Source of the DNA: Paraburkholderia aspalathi | GTDB taxonomy: Bacteria > Pseudomonadota > Gammaproteobacteria > Burkholderiales > Burkholderiaceae | Assembly: GCF_900116445.1 (NCBI RefSeq) | Contig: NZ_FPBH01000031.1 | Location: 60,295-124,294 of the forward strand | Length of the DNA stretch: 64,000 bases | Direction of reading: 5' to 3' | In this document: positions 7,878-16,493 of the stretch, one piece after another | Layout: every line of letters begins with the position of its first letter | How positions within the stretch are numbered: position 1 is the first letter of the stretch | Position numbers and translations under genes: made by a program | The notes under the pieces: model-generated | Seen by the model: the letters and a program-made list of their open reading frames with translations, nothing else | What the model was told of the DNA's origin: nothing | The model's database searches: none

Positions 7878-8501
7878 TCACGTCGACTCGATCAATCCGC
7901 AACGCTCCAGCTCCGCCGACAACGCTTCTGCACTGACAAACCGATATCCCTGCAGACCGGCGTGGCGTGCGCCGGCTACGTTGGCATCCGTATCGTCGAT
8001 GAAGAGCGTTTCGGCCGCAGGAACACCCAGTTGCTCCACACAACGAAGATAGGTTTGAGCGGCTGGCTTCGCTGCGCCGAACGCAGCGGACGCATACACG
8101 TGAACACCGAACAGTTGCGCGACGGGTGGATTGAGAAAGCCGATATGGTCGGTGAGCAGACGGCAGTTGTTGGTGAGCACGGCGATCCGGTGATATTCGG
8201 CGACGCGTTCGGCGAGCGCGAGCACTTCTTTATTCGGCGTGATCGATGCGTGGCGCGCGCTCAGCCAGTCTTCCCGGCTGACGGGATAGCTCAGCAGTTC
8301 GCCGAGCGCGGCCAGATAGTCGTCCTCGCTGATCTGCCCAGCGTCGGCACGAGCTTCGAGCCCGGATCCCCAGATCGCGTCCCGCACAGCCTCCGGCGTC
8401 TGCCCGGAAATTGCCGCGAGACGATCGACCCGCGCCGAACGATCGTAGTGGGACAGAACACCCTCCATGTCGAACAGGACCAGCGTGATGGATGCAGTCA
8501 T
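7878..8501 (-). CDS. HAD-superfamily hydrolase (subfamily IA-like)
   Basis: The start at 8501 gives 207 residues, preceded by GAGG; an upstream ATG at 8540 would add 13 residues. HAD motifs are visible: motif I VLFDMEGVL (residues 8-16), motif II VLTNN, motif III Lys in GAAKPAAQTY, and motif IV FIDDTDAN. A small helical cap lies between motifs I and II. The second acidic position of motif I is Glu where most phosphatases have Asp (DxD), which may slow or alter catalysis. The substrate is unknown. Confidence 0.85.
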   Translation of the reverse strand: MTASITLVLFDMEGVLSHYDRSARVDRLAAISGQTPEAVRDAIWGSGLEARADAGQISEDDYLAALGELLSYPVSREDWLSARHASITPNKEVLALAERVAEYHRIAVLTNNCRLLTDHIGFLNPPVAQLFGVHVYASAAFGAAKPAAQTYLRCVEQLGVPAAETLFIDDTDANVAGARHAGLQGYRFVSAEALSAELERCGLIEST

Positions 8502-8775
8502 GCTGTCGGCCTCGCATCGAAAGCTTCTAGAAATGAACATGCCATCCGACTGTAGGCCATCGGACGACGATCTTTTTCTATTGTGCCTCGGCTAGCCGGC
8601 GACGCCATGCGCCGCATGAACGAAAAGAGATCAAGCATACAGACGCAATCCGCCGCCAGGCGGAGACCTTGGGCAGCGCGCCGAGTTCACAGCAAAAATT
8701 TATCGAATTCGCAGTCAGAATTTTTACTCTGCCTCGACTAAAGCACGCGTAGACTTTTGCGGCGAGGGATTTAGC

Positions 8776-9543
8776 GTGAACGATATCAATTTCGAATGCA
8801 CTGCGTGCGGCAAATGCTGCCACGATTTGCGCCTGGCGCTGACAATTGCCGAGGCTATCGCCTGGCTGGAGCGCGGCGGGCACATGGAACTCATCTGCGA
8901 GGCCATACCGTGGCCCGTCGAGCCCGAGCCGGGCAATGCACAAGCCGAGTACAAACGGGCGCGTTCTTCGCCTGCAATGAGCGGAAGCCTGCCGGTCCGT
9001 ATCTCGATCGTTCTCGCCGCGGCGTTCGATGGAGCCTGCCCCAACCTGGGCGCCGACATGCGTTGCGGCATCTACGAAGAAAGACCGCTGGTATGCCGGA
9101 TCTATCCCGCTGAAATCAATCCTTTCGTCGTGCTGACACCGGAAAACAAGGCGTGTCCTTCAGATGCGTGGCAGAAGACGCCGCTGCAAAGGCAGGGAAT
9201 CCTTGTCGATGCTGCGACCGTCGAACGGGTCGAGCAGTCGCGTCGCGCGAATCAGCTCGAGGCGCCGCTGCGCATGCAGGTATGCCTCGAATTGGGACTG
9301 AACCATGCCGCGCTCGCGAACGAAGGCTTTGTCATGATTTCGCCGGATAGCGAAGCGCTGTTGACTTCCCTGCGCCATGTTCGCGCGGCGCCGGAATCGC
9401 AAGACGCAGCCGCGCAATGGACGTTTGTGTCGAATCGGGCGGGGACCCTGGAAACGCTTCTGTCGGTGGGCGCCATCGGTCACTTCGCTGAGCCCACCGC
9501 TGCCGGCAATTCCCGGTATCACGGATTTTTCCCGCCCTCATAA
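8776..9543 (+). CDS. YkgJ-type cysteine-cluster protein
   Basis: A 255-residue protein with a GTG start behind GAGGG. The N-terminus has the cysteine cluster FECTACGKCCHDL (residues 4-16), and a second group CGIYEERPLVCRIYP lies near 97-111. This arrangement defines the YkgJ/UPF0153-like family, thought to bind a metal ion (zinc or iron) through its cysteines. The C-terminal half is not conserved in an obvious way. It stands alone, convergent with the LivK-like gene. No enzymatic role can be stated. Confidence 0.82.
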   Translation: MNDINFECTACGKCCHDLRLALTIAEAIAWLERGGHMELICEAIPWPVEPEPGNAQAEYKRARSSPAMSGSLPVRISIVLAAAFDGACPNLGADMRCGIYEERPLVCRIYPAEINPFVVLTPENKACPSDAWQKTPLQRQGILVDAATVERVEQSRRANQLEAPLRMQVCLELGLNHAALANEGFVMISPDSEALLTSLRHVRAAPESQDAAAQWTFVSNRAGTLETLLSVGAIGHFAEPTAAGNSRYHGFFPPS

Positions 9544-9575
9544 ACGCAGAATCATCCGCAACTTCCCGCGAAGAA

Positions 9576-10727
9576 CTAGGCGCCGCTCCCGCCCACCGTC
9601 TTGATGCTCTTCCATTGTCCCTGCTGGACCTGAAACAGCGTGTACGGCGGCTTGATCAGATCGCCATACGGGTCGAAGGTGATGTTGCCGGTCACACCGG
9701 TAACTTTCACTTTCGACAGGCTGTCGACGATCTTCGCGCGATCGAGCGAGTCGGCGCCGTGAATCGCCTTGATCATGGCGAGCGCGGCGTCGTAGGCAAA
9801 TGGTGCGTACAGTTCGACATCCTGATTGAAGCGCGCCTTGTAGCGCTTGCCGAACTCCTGCGCGGCAGGCAGCTTGTCGAGCGCGGGACCAGGCTCGAGA
9901 TCCTGCGTGCCGTCACCCGCCGTGCCGGCAATCTGCAGGAATGCATTGCTCTTCAGCGCGCCCGCGCCGAACAGTTGCGCCTGCATGCCGAGCGAACGCA
10001 TCTGCTTGACCAGCATCGCGCCCTGTTCATCCAGACCACCGAAGAAAATCAGATCGACGTTCTTGCTCTTGAGCGTCGTCAGAATGGCGCGAAAATCCAC
10101 TGCCTTGTCATTCGTGAACTCACGATCGACGATATTGCCGTTCGCTTCCTTTGCACCTTTTTCGAACGCATCGGCGAGCCCTTGCCCGAATGCCGTACGG
10201 TCATCGATGATGCCGATACGCTTCGCCTTCATCTGCTCCACCACGAAATGCCCCGCCACGACACCGCCAATGCCGTCGTGACCCATGGTGCGGAACACGT
10301 TCTTGTAGCCTTGCTTGGTGAGTTGCGGATTGGTCGAGCCCGGGGTGATCATCGCAACGTTCGCCTGGTGATAGACCGTCGAAGCAGGAATGCTGCACCC
10401 CGAGTTGTAGTGACCGATCACGCCAACTACGCCGTCGTCGACCAGTTTCTGCGCGACCTGAATCGCCACGCGCGGGTCCGCCTGATCGTCCTGCACGTCG
10501 AGCTCGAACTTGACCGGCTTTCCGCCAATCATTGGATGCTTCGCGTTCTCTTCATCGAGCGCGAGTTGCGCGCCGTACTGCAAGTCTTTACCGACTCGCG
10601 CGACCGGCCCGGTCAACGGTCCGACGAAACCGATCTTGACGACTTCAGGATCGGCCGCCCACGCAGACGGTAGATATGTGACGAGTGCGCAAACTGTGGC
10701 ACTCAACAGCCAATTGCGGCGATTCAT
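9576..10727 (-). CDS. Branched-chain amino-acid ABC transporter binding protein (LivK-like)
   Basis: A 383-residue periplasmic substrate-binding protein with a signal peptide (1-24, ending AWA) and a good AAGGAG ribosome site. The fold I binding-protein pattern is clear: VVKIGFVGPLTGPVA near the mature start, GVIGHYNSGCSIPAS near 137, and a C-terminal ITFDPYGDLIKPPYTLFQV. It lies 132 bases downstream of the DadA-like oxidase on the same strand, so it could supply the amino acid that enzyme oxidises. No permease or ATPase genes are adjacent; it must borrow components coded elsewhere or be an orphan receptor. Confidence 0.92.
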   Translation of the reverse strand: MNRRNWLLSATVCALVTYLPSAWAADPEVVKIGFVGPLTGPVARVGKDLQYGAQLALDEENAKHPMIGGKPVKFELDVQDDQADPRVAIQVAQKLVDDGVVGVIGHYNSGCSIPASTVYHQANVAMITPGSTNPQLTKQGYKNVFRTMGHDGIGGVVAGHFVVEQMKAKRIGIIDDRTAFGQGLADAFEKGAKEANGNIVDREFTNDKAVDFRAILTTLKSKNVDLIFFGGLDEQGAMLVKQMRSLGMQAQLFGAGALKSNAFLQIAGTAGDGTQDLEPGPALDKLPAAQEFGKRYKARFNQDVELYAPFAYDAALAMIKAIHGADSLDRAKIVDSLSKVKVTGVTGNITFDPYGDLIKPPYTLFQVQQGQWKSIKTVGGSGA

Positions 10728-10858
10728 GATGCGCTCCTTGCGAGATGTAACGTCGCGCGATGTGTAGGTTGGCCGATCCGATGCGCGACGCGTCGAATCT
10801 GTCCTGCGGTGCTAGTGGTGAAACAAAAAAATCGGTGCGCTCAAAAACTCAATGAAAA

Positions 10859-12088
10859 TCAGAAACGCGTTGCCGAGTAAGGCGCGAGATCGAGCGGCGG
10901 CGCACGCTGCGCAATCAGATCGGCGACGATGCGTCCGCTCACCCCGGCTAACGTCAGTCCGAGATGCTGGTGGCCGAATGCGTAGATCACCCGTTTGCTC
11001 GCGCGCGAGCGTCCAAGCACCGGCACGCCATCCGGCAACGTCGGACGGAACCCGAGCCAGCTGCTATCCGGTGTATCGAGCGCGGGTAACGCGCGCTTCG
11101 AAGAAAACGTGAGCAGATCGATCAGTGAGCGGTTGCGCGTGTCGCCAAAACCCGCCAGTTCGACCGTGCCGGCGACGCGCAGGCCGTCGCTCATCGGCGT
11201 CATGTAAAAGCCGCGCTCGGCCCAGCCGACCGGTCGCGAGACCAGTTGTTGGGCGCCTGGAAAGCGGACGTGATAGCCGCGCTCCGTGTCGAGCGGAACC
11301 GGATCGCCGCATTGTTTGGCGAATTGGGCGGAGCGCGCACCGGTGGCGATCACGACGTGATTGAAGCGGCGCGTGGCGCCTCCAATCGTCACACTCGCGC
11401 CGTCAGCCGCAGGCTGCACCGCGTCGACGGTCGAGCGCTGCAGTGTCAGGCCCTGGTCGGCAAGCTGTAGATAAAGTGTCTGCAGAAAGCCTTGCGGATT
11501 AGAGAAATGCCAACTGTTACTGAACAACACACCGCGCTCGAAGATCGGGGCGAGCGACGGTTCGAGCGCACGGATGTCGCTGCCGCCCAGCACGTCGAAG
11601 GCAACGCCTAACTGCCGGCGCAGATCGAGTGCAGGACGCGCGGCATCGAATGAAGCCGAATTCGAATACAGATAGAGGCATTCGCGGGGCCGGACGAAAC
11701 GCGCCAGTTCCGCGTCTGCCAGCAGCGGCGCATAGCCGTCGTGCGCGCGATCGAGCAACGCCGCGAGTGCCGTGGCGCTCGCCTCATAACGCCGCGGCAG
11801 CGAGCTCATCATGAACCGCGCAAGCCACGGGGCGAGGTGCGGCAGGTAGCCCCAACGCAGTCTGAACGGGCTCTCGTTCGATAGCAGAAAGCGCGGCAAA
11901 TCGCGAAACACGGACGGGTTGTTGACCGGGATGCACGCATAGTGCGCGAAGGTTCCCGCATTGCCGAAGGACGCGCCCTGCCCCACGCCGGCCGGATCGA
12001 ACAGCGTGACTCGATGGCCGTCGCGCATCAGCGCCGCAGCGCTCGCGAGGCCGATGAATCCCGCTCCGATGATGGCAATCTCCGGCAT
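10859..12088 (-). CDS. FAD-dependent amino-acid dehydrogenase (DadA-like)
   Basis: The start is at 12088 (409 residues, MPEIAIIGAGFIGLASAAAL). The longer frame to 12319 is rejected because it crosses the promoter and the small coupled ORF. The Rossmann dinucleotide motif GAGFIG is at 8-13, and the D-amino-acid oxidase-type domain closes with a C-terminal FAD segment (IYAFGHQHLGLTLAGVSGRIVADLI). The family oxidises D-amino acids or related amines to imino acids and passes electrons to the quinone pool. The divergent MocR regulator and the downstream LivK-like binding protein support amino-acid catabolism. The exact substrate is not deducible; DadA itself is only one member of this family. Confidence 0.88.
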   Translation of the reverse strand: MPEIAIIGAGFIGLASAAALMRDGHRVTLFDPAGVGQGASFGNAGTFAHYACIPVNNPSVFRDLPRFLLSNESPFRLRWGYLPHLAPWLARFMMSSLPRRYEASATALAALLDRAHDGYAPLLADAELARFVRPRECLYLYSNSASFDAARPALDLRRQLGVAFDVLGGSDIRALEPSLAPIFERGVLFSNSWHFSNPQGFLQTLYLQLADQGLTLQRSTVDAVQPAADGASVTIGGATRRFNHVVIATGARSAQFAKQCGDPVPLDTERGYHVRFPGAQQLVSRPVGWAERGFYMTPMSDGLRVAGTVELAGFGDTRNRSLIDLLTFSSKRALPALDTPDSSWLGFRPTLPDGVPVLGRSRASKRVIYAFGHQHLGLTLAGVSGRIVADLIAQRAPPLDLAPYSATRF

Positions 12089-12210
12089 CACTTGCGTCCT
12101 TGCATGTCGCAGCCGTCGCCGAAGAGCGCGTGCATCGTGGCATGCCGCTCGCCCGCCAGCGCGCCGGGTTTCGGCGCGCATGGGGCTTGAGGAGACTGCG
12201 GAAAACTCAT
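12088..12210 (-). CDS. 40-residue ORF translationally coupled to the DadA-like gene
   Basis: An ATG at 12210 with CCAGGAG eight bases upstream opens a 40-codon frame. It begins MSFPQSPQAPCAPKPG and ends CDMQGRK. Its stop overlaps the DadA-like ATG as TGATG, a classic stop-start coupling. It contains two cysteines (residues 11 and 35) but no zinc or iron-sulfur motif I recognise. It may be a short subunit, a leader controlling translation of the oxidase, or a degraded N-terminal remnant. Confidence 0.5.
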   Translation of the reverse strand: MSFPQSPQAPCAPKPGALAGERHATMHALFGDGCDMQGRK

Positions 12211-12295
12211 CGGGAAACTCCTGGGGACAGAATCCGGACACTGTCCGGTGACACCTTGGCGCACTCGCCACCAGACAAACTCTGGCAATCAGAAT

Positions 12296-12338
12296 CACAC
12301 AATATTTTTTTGTGTGCAATTAAAACTCACATTGTGTG
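12296..12338. promoter_or_regulatory. Probable MocR operator region (TTGTGTG repeats)
   Basis: An AT-rich stretch lies between the divergent DadA-like operon and the MocR gene. It contains TTGTGTG at 12310-12316 and again at 12332-12338, exactly 22 bases apart, plus the inverted copy CACACAA at 12296-12302. Direct repeats about two helical turns apart are typical of MocR/PdxR/GabR sites. Binding is an inference. Confidence 0.5.
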
Positions 12339-12516
12339 GCCCTAGCATTTTCCCTGGATGGTCTATGGCGCAGTCCTTGCAAACACGGGCGCACCGGACG
12401 CGAACCGTTCTGGCACGCCGTTTTTAGGCGTTGCGGCGGTGCTTGTCTGGTATAGAATCGGCAAAATTCCGCACAATCGCGGACAAAGTCGATTTTGTAT
12501 GGAGACACCAGTTCTT

Positions 12517-13920
12517 ATGGCTTCTGGCAAAGACACAGCGCGTGGGACCAACGGCGCGCCGGCGCAGGCGAAGCGTTCCACGTATGTCGAGGTGTCCAGT
12601 TCGATCGAGAACGAGATTCGCAGCGGCGTCTATCCGCCGGGCAGCCGCCTGCCGCCGCAGCGGCAACTGGCCACCGAACTGGGCATCAATGTGTCGACGG
12701 TGTCTCGCGCGTACAAGGAATTGCAGTTACGCGGATTGGTGATCGGCAGCAAACGGCGCGGCTCGCTCGTGACCGGCGGCGCCATGCCGAGCGTCGAACC
12801 GGCCCAGCCGGCCAGCAACGCGGCGATCGACCTGACCGTCAACCGGCCGGCCACCGGCGAATTCCTGAACTGCCTCGCGCGCACGCTGGCGGAATTGCCG
12901 CGCGATCCGCGGTACCCGCAATTGCAGGAGTACCAGCCGCCGCAAGGCCCCGTCTGGGCGCGCGCCGCCGGCGCACGCTGGATGGCCGCGCCAGGCTTCA
13001 CACCGGCGCCCGACCACGTGGTGGTCACGAGCGGTGCGCAGCACGGCTTGTATGCGGTGCTGAACAGCCTGATCGGCACCGACGGTGTGATCCTTGCCGA
13101 TCAACTCACCTACTACGGGTTGAAAGCACTGGCTCCCGTGTTTCAGTTCGAGATCGTCGGTATTCCGAGCGACCGCGACGGCTTGCTGACCGACGAGGTG
13201 GAGCGTGCCTGCCGCCGTATGCCGGTGAAGGCGATCTTCACCGTACCGAATCTGCAGAACCCGACCGTTACGACGATGAGTCTCGAACGCCGCATGGCGC
13301 TCGTCGACATTGCACGGCGGCATGGCGTGGCAATCATCGAAGACGACGTTTATGGGCCGCTGGTTTCGCAGCGACTGCCGACCATTGCTAGCCTGTGCCC
13401 GGAACTGACGTTCCACCTGGCGGCAACCTCGAAGATTCTCGCGCCCGGTTTGCGGCTCGGCTACCTGTTGAGTCCGCCGGACAGTTCCGCGCTGTGTGCG
13501 GAGGCGGTGCGCACCACCGCGTGGATGCCCGCGCCGATGTCGATGCTGATTGCTTCGATCTGGATCGAGGACGGCACCGCGCGCCACATCATGGACGCGC
13601 AGCTTGCTGAAATTCGCGCGCGGCAGGATCTGGCGCGCGAGCTGTTGCCACAGGAATTGCTGCAGACCGACCCGGCGTGCATGTTCGTGTGGCTCAAGCT
13701 GCCGCCGCCGTGGCGTGCCGACGACTTTGCGGCGAATGCGAAGGCGCGCGGCGTCGTGGTGATGCCGTCGTCTGCATTTGCGGTGGACAGGTCGGAGATC
13801 GAGCACGGCGTGCGGATCAATCTCGCTTGCGCGACGAGCCGCGATCAACTCGTGAGCGCGTTGCGGCTGTTGACGGGCACGCTGAAGGATCGCCCCCGGG
13901 CACTGTTCGGCACGATCTGA
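12517..13920 (+). CDS. MocR-type GntR regulator with aminotransferase domain
   Basis: About 467 residues from the ATG at 12517, which has GGAG upstream; an ATG at 12499 is an alternative. The N-terminal GntR winged helix (about 15-85: YPPGSRLPPQRQLATELGINVSTVSRAYKEL) is joined to a class I aminotransferase-like domain (about 110-450) with the PLP-binding lysine in ATSKILAPGLRLGYL. Such fusions sense PLP, an amino acid or an aldimine and act at divergent promoters. It is divergent from the DadA-like oxidase operon, which is its likely target. Confidence 0.92.
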   Translation: MASGKDTARGTNGAPAQAKRSTYVEVSSSIENEIRSGVYPPGSRLPPQRQLATELGINVSTVSRAYKELQLRGLVIGSKRRGSLVTGGAMPSVEPAQPASNAAIDLTVNRPATGEFLNCLARTLAELPRDPRYPQLQEYQPPQGPVWARAAGARWMAAPGFTPAPDHVVVTSGAQHGLYAVLNSLIGTDGVILADQLTYYGLKALAPVFQFEIVGIPSDRDGLLTDEVERACRRMPVKAIFTVPNLQNPTVTTMSLERRMALVDIARRHGVAIIEDDVYGPLVSQRLPTIASLCPELTFHLAATSKILAPGLRLGYLLSPPDSSALCAEAVRTTAWMPAPMSMLIASIWIEDGTARHIMDAQLAEIRARQDLARELLPQELLQTDPACMFVWLKLPPPWRADDFAANAKARGVVVMPSSAFAVDRSEIEHGVRINLACATSRDQLVSALRLLTGTLKDRPRALFGTI

Positions 13921-14018
13921 TAAATCAAATCAAAATTGTTCAACCACCAAAGGAATAAACCCACCACCTGCCTCGTTCAATAACCGCAACGAACATCGGT
14001 CTTGAGAGAGGTGCGGTC

Positions 14019-15104
14019 ATGAAGTCTGTGCTTACAGTGTTCAGCGCCGTGGTGAGCGCCGCGGCTTTGACGAGTCTTGTCGCGTGCGGCGGCAGTTCCG
14101 GATCTATCAATTCGCAGTCGTTTACCTCGTCAGTGCTGGTCTCCGACGGCGCGGTCTCCGCGCCGCACACCGACCCCAATCTGAAAAATGGATGGGGTGT
14201 CGCGTTCAATCCAAAGGGTTTCGTCTGGGTCGCGGACAACGGGACCTCAGTCGCCACACTCTACGATGGCAACGGCGTGCCGCAGTCCCTGGTCGTCAGC
14301 ATTCCGAACGGAACCAGCGGCACGGCGAATCCGACCGGCATCGTATTCAACGGCACGACCGATTTTACGGTCACACAGGGCGGCAAGTCCGGCGTAGGCG
14401 CCTTTATCTTCTCCGGCGAAGGCGGCACGATCACCGCATGGGCGCCGGCGGTCGCGCCCACGAACGCGATCGTCATGTTCGATGGCGGCAGTGCCGGCGC
14501 GGTCTACAAGGGGCTCGCGCTCGCCAGCAATGGCACGGCGAACTTCCTCTATGCCACCGATTTCCACAACAACAGGATCGACGTATTCGACACGAACTTC
14601 GCGAAAGTCGCGATGCCAGGCAAGTTTCAGGACGCAACGCTGCCGGCAGGCTTTGCGCCGTTCGGTATTCAGGCGATTGGCTCAAAACTCTTCGTGACCT
14701 ACGCCAAACAGGACGCAGCCGCACATGACAATGTCGACGGTTCCGGCCTGGGTTTCGTCGACGTATTCGATACGTCCGGCAACCTGTTGCAGCACTTTGC
14801 GTCAGCAGGTCCGCTCAACGCGCCGTGGGGCGTCGCACAGGCGCCTGGCAACTTCGGCCGCTTCAGTGGCGACATACTGATCGGCAATTTCGGCGATGGC
14901 ACGATCAACGCGTTCGATCCGGCAAGCGGGCAATCCCTCGGCACCATCAACCTGTCGAACGGAACTACATTCGTGCAGCCTGGGCTCTGGGGTATCGCGT
15001 TCGGTAACGGACTCGATAATCAGCCGACCAACACGCTGTTTTTTGCTGCGGGGCCTAACGACGAAGCCAATGGCGTTTATGGCCGCATCGACGTGAAGAT
15101 GTGA
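14019..15104 (+). CDS. TIGR03118-family beta-propeller lipoprotein
   Basis: A 361-residue protein with lipoprotein signal (lipobox LVAC, Cys23) after a GAGAGG ribosome site. The mature part consists of repeated blade-like segments (NGWGVAFNPKGFVWVADNG, GLALASNGTANFLYATDFHNNRIDVFD, APWGVAQAPGNFGRFSGDILIGNFGDG), as in the TIGR03118 family of exported proteins of unknown function. The motif style is NHL-like. It stands alone and is convergent with the glycosyltransferase gene with only four bases between stops. Function unknown; a surface binding scaffold is plausible. Confidence 0.85.
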   Translation: MKSVLTVFSAVVSAAALTSLVACGGSSGSINSQSFTSSVLVSDGAVSAPHTDPNLKNGWGVAFNPKGFVWVADNGTSVATLYDGNGVPQSLVVSIPNGTSGTANPTGIVFNGTTDFTVTQGGKSGVGAFIFSGEGGTITAWAPAVAPTNAIVMFDGGSAGAVYKGLALASNGTANFLYATDFHNNRIDVFDTNFAKVAMPGKFQDATLPAGFAPFGIQAIGSKLFVTYAKQDAAAHDNVDGSGLGFVDVFDTSGNLLQHFASAGPLNAPWGVAQAPGNFGRFSGDILIGNFGDGTINAFDPASGQSLGTINLSNGTTFVQPGLWGIAFGNGLDNQPTNTLFFAAGPNDEANGVYGRIDVKM

Positions 15105-15108
15105 GCGC

Positions 15109-16083
15109 CTAGCTCTTTACGCTGCGCAAGGCGTAAGCAGACAGCGTCGCGAGGCGTTCGACACTGAGCAACCGGGCGAGCCGTTTCAACGCGTGACGTA
15201 CACGGCCGCGCAGATGCGCCATGCGCATCTGGCGCCAGAAACGGTCCGGTGCGAACTCAGAAAAACGCGCCTCGCGTTCCAGCAACGCCTTACCGCCTGG
15301 CAAGTGAACGAACGAACAGCAGCGAAACCAGCGCAGATCGCGATAATTATTGCCGGGCCAATGACGGCCAACGGCCTGATAAGCACCCACCTCGATCAGG
15401 CCCTGCCCTTCGTCGACCAGTACGTTGAGTGCCGCGGAAATAAACGCTTCGTCGCCGTGATGTCTCACGCGACCGATTTCGGTGACGTAGCGAGCGTAAC
15501 TGGCACGCGCGCACGGAACCAGCCGGCGTAATGCGGCGGGCGTCGCCAGAAGAAACTCGCCGCCGTACCAGCGCGGATTTCTGAGCCGCCTGTCCGCCAC
15601 GATCTCGAGATCCGCAACAACACAGTCGCTGCCGTACGGCGGAAATACCTGATCCGAAATATCGAATGCGCCGAGTCCTGCTTCAGCGCAGCGCTCGATC
15701 AGATTACGTTCGAGCGCACGCAACGCGACCATGTCGGCGTCGAGCAGCAACAGCATCGTGTCGGCCGGCAGCGAATCGGCCATCTGATCCATCAGGTCCA
15801 GTTTGAAATGCGCGGCATAGAACGGCGTGTTCTTCGGCAACTCGATTGTCGCCTTCAACGTCATCAGTGCCGGCCGGTGCTCCTTTGCCATGCCTTCGAG
15901 CCGTTGCGCGACCACCGCCGGCGCGTTGGTCATGATGGTCAGCTTCGGCATGCCGGCTCGCCGCAAGCTGTTGTTCAGGCAGATCGCCTGACTCACATAC
16001 GCCAGCGGATCGCGATTCGTCGAGTTGGGACCCGGACTCACGTCCACATCCACATAAACCAGCGTGCAAGGAAAAAGATTCAC
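15109..16083 (-). CDS. Putative GT-A-fold glycosyltransferase
   Basis: 324 residues from a GTG at 16083, five bases after TGAGGAG. The frame extends to a GTG at 16095, but that start lies inside the ribosome site. A DxD-like motif follows a hydrophobic strand (MLLLLDADMVAL near 118), and the N-terminal FPCTLVYVDVD opening and the central YGGEFLLATPAALRRL fit nucleotide-diphospho-sugar transferases that resemble the GT8 group. No membrane segment is seen, so it is probably cytosolic. No sugar-polymer genes are adjacent and the acceptor is unknown. The family call rests on fold pattern only. Confidence 0.6.
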   Translation of the reverse strand: MNLFPCTLVYVDVDVSPGPNSTNRDPLAYVSQAICLNNSLRRAGMPKLTIMTNAPAVVAQRLEGMAKEHRPALMTLKATIELPKNTPFYAAHFKLDLMDQMADSLPADTMLLLLDADMVALRALERNLIERCAEAGLGAFDISDQVFPPYGSDCVVADLEIVADRRLRNPRWYGGEFLLATPAALRRLVPCARASYARYVTEIGRVRHHGDEAFISAALNVLVDEGQGLIEVGAYQAVGRHWPGNNYRDLRWFRCCSFVHLPGGKALLEREARFSEFAPDRFWRQMRMAHLRGRVRHALKRLARLLSVERLATLSAYALRSVKS

Positions 16084-16493
16084 GTTGCTCCTCACCAGGC
16101 GTGAGAGACGGTTCGCTTTTTTCCAGCGTGGCCGCTATCGTTCGCGGATTGATCCGCCTCTCCTTTCATGGGCTAAGTCAGAAGTCCGCGCAAGGTGCAC
16201 AGCCATGCGCAGCCATCGTGCCGCGGCTCGCGCCTTTATGGCGTCACGCTCGAGCCGGGTGATCTGATCTGCGGCGATGGAGTCGGATGAACCGGGGCGC
16301 AGGCATCAGGTATGAACTATCGTTTCACGTCCCTGCGTTGCCTTTCCGCCAAAAGTCAGCAAGAGTCAGCAAGACGCAACGCGGGTGCCGTCAATCGGCT
16401 TTCAGCCGGTCGAAAGTACGCCAAAATATCTGGCGCCTTAACATTCGAGTGAACAAGTTACCTGCCTGCCATACGCAATCTTTGCGTCGGGTG
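16084..16493. other. Intergenic region without a gene
   Basis: Upstream of the glycosyltransferase and downstream of the sigma-54 activator. I see a short hairpin (CGCCA at 16419-16423 with TGGCG at 16431-16435) and a small direct repeat of GTCAGCAAGA near 16356-16375. No ORF here looks real. Confidence 0.5.

Noticed and set aside
12358..12516. Longer N-terminus for the MocR regulator
   Set aside because: The extra codons run through the probable operator and promoter region and do not match the GntR domain start.
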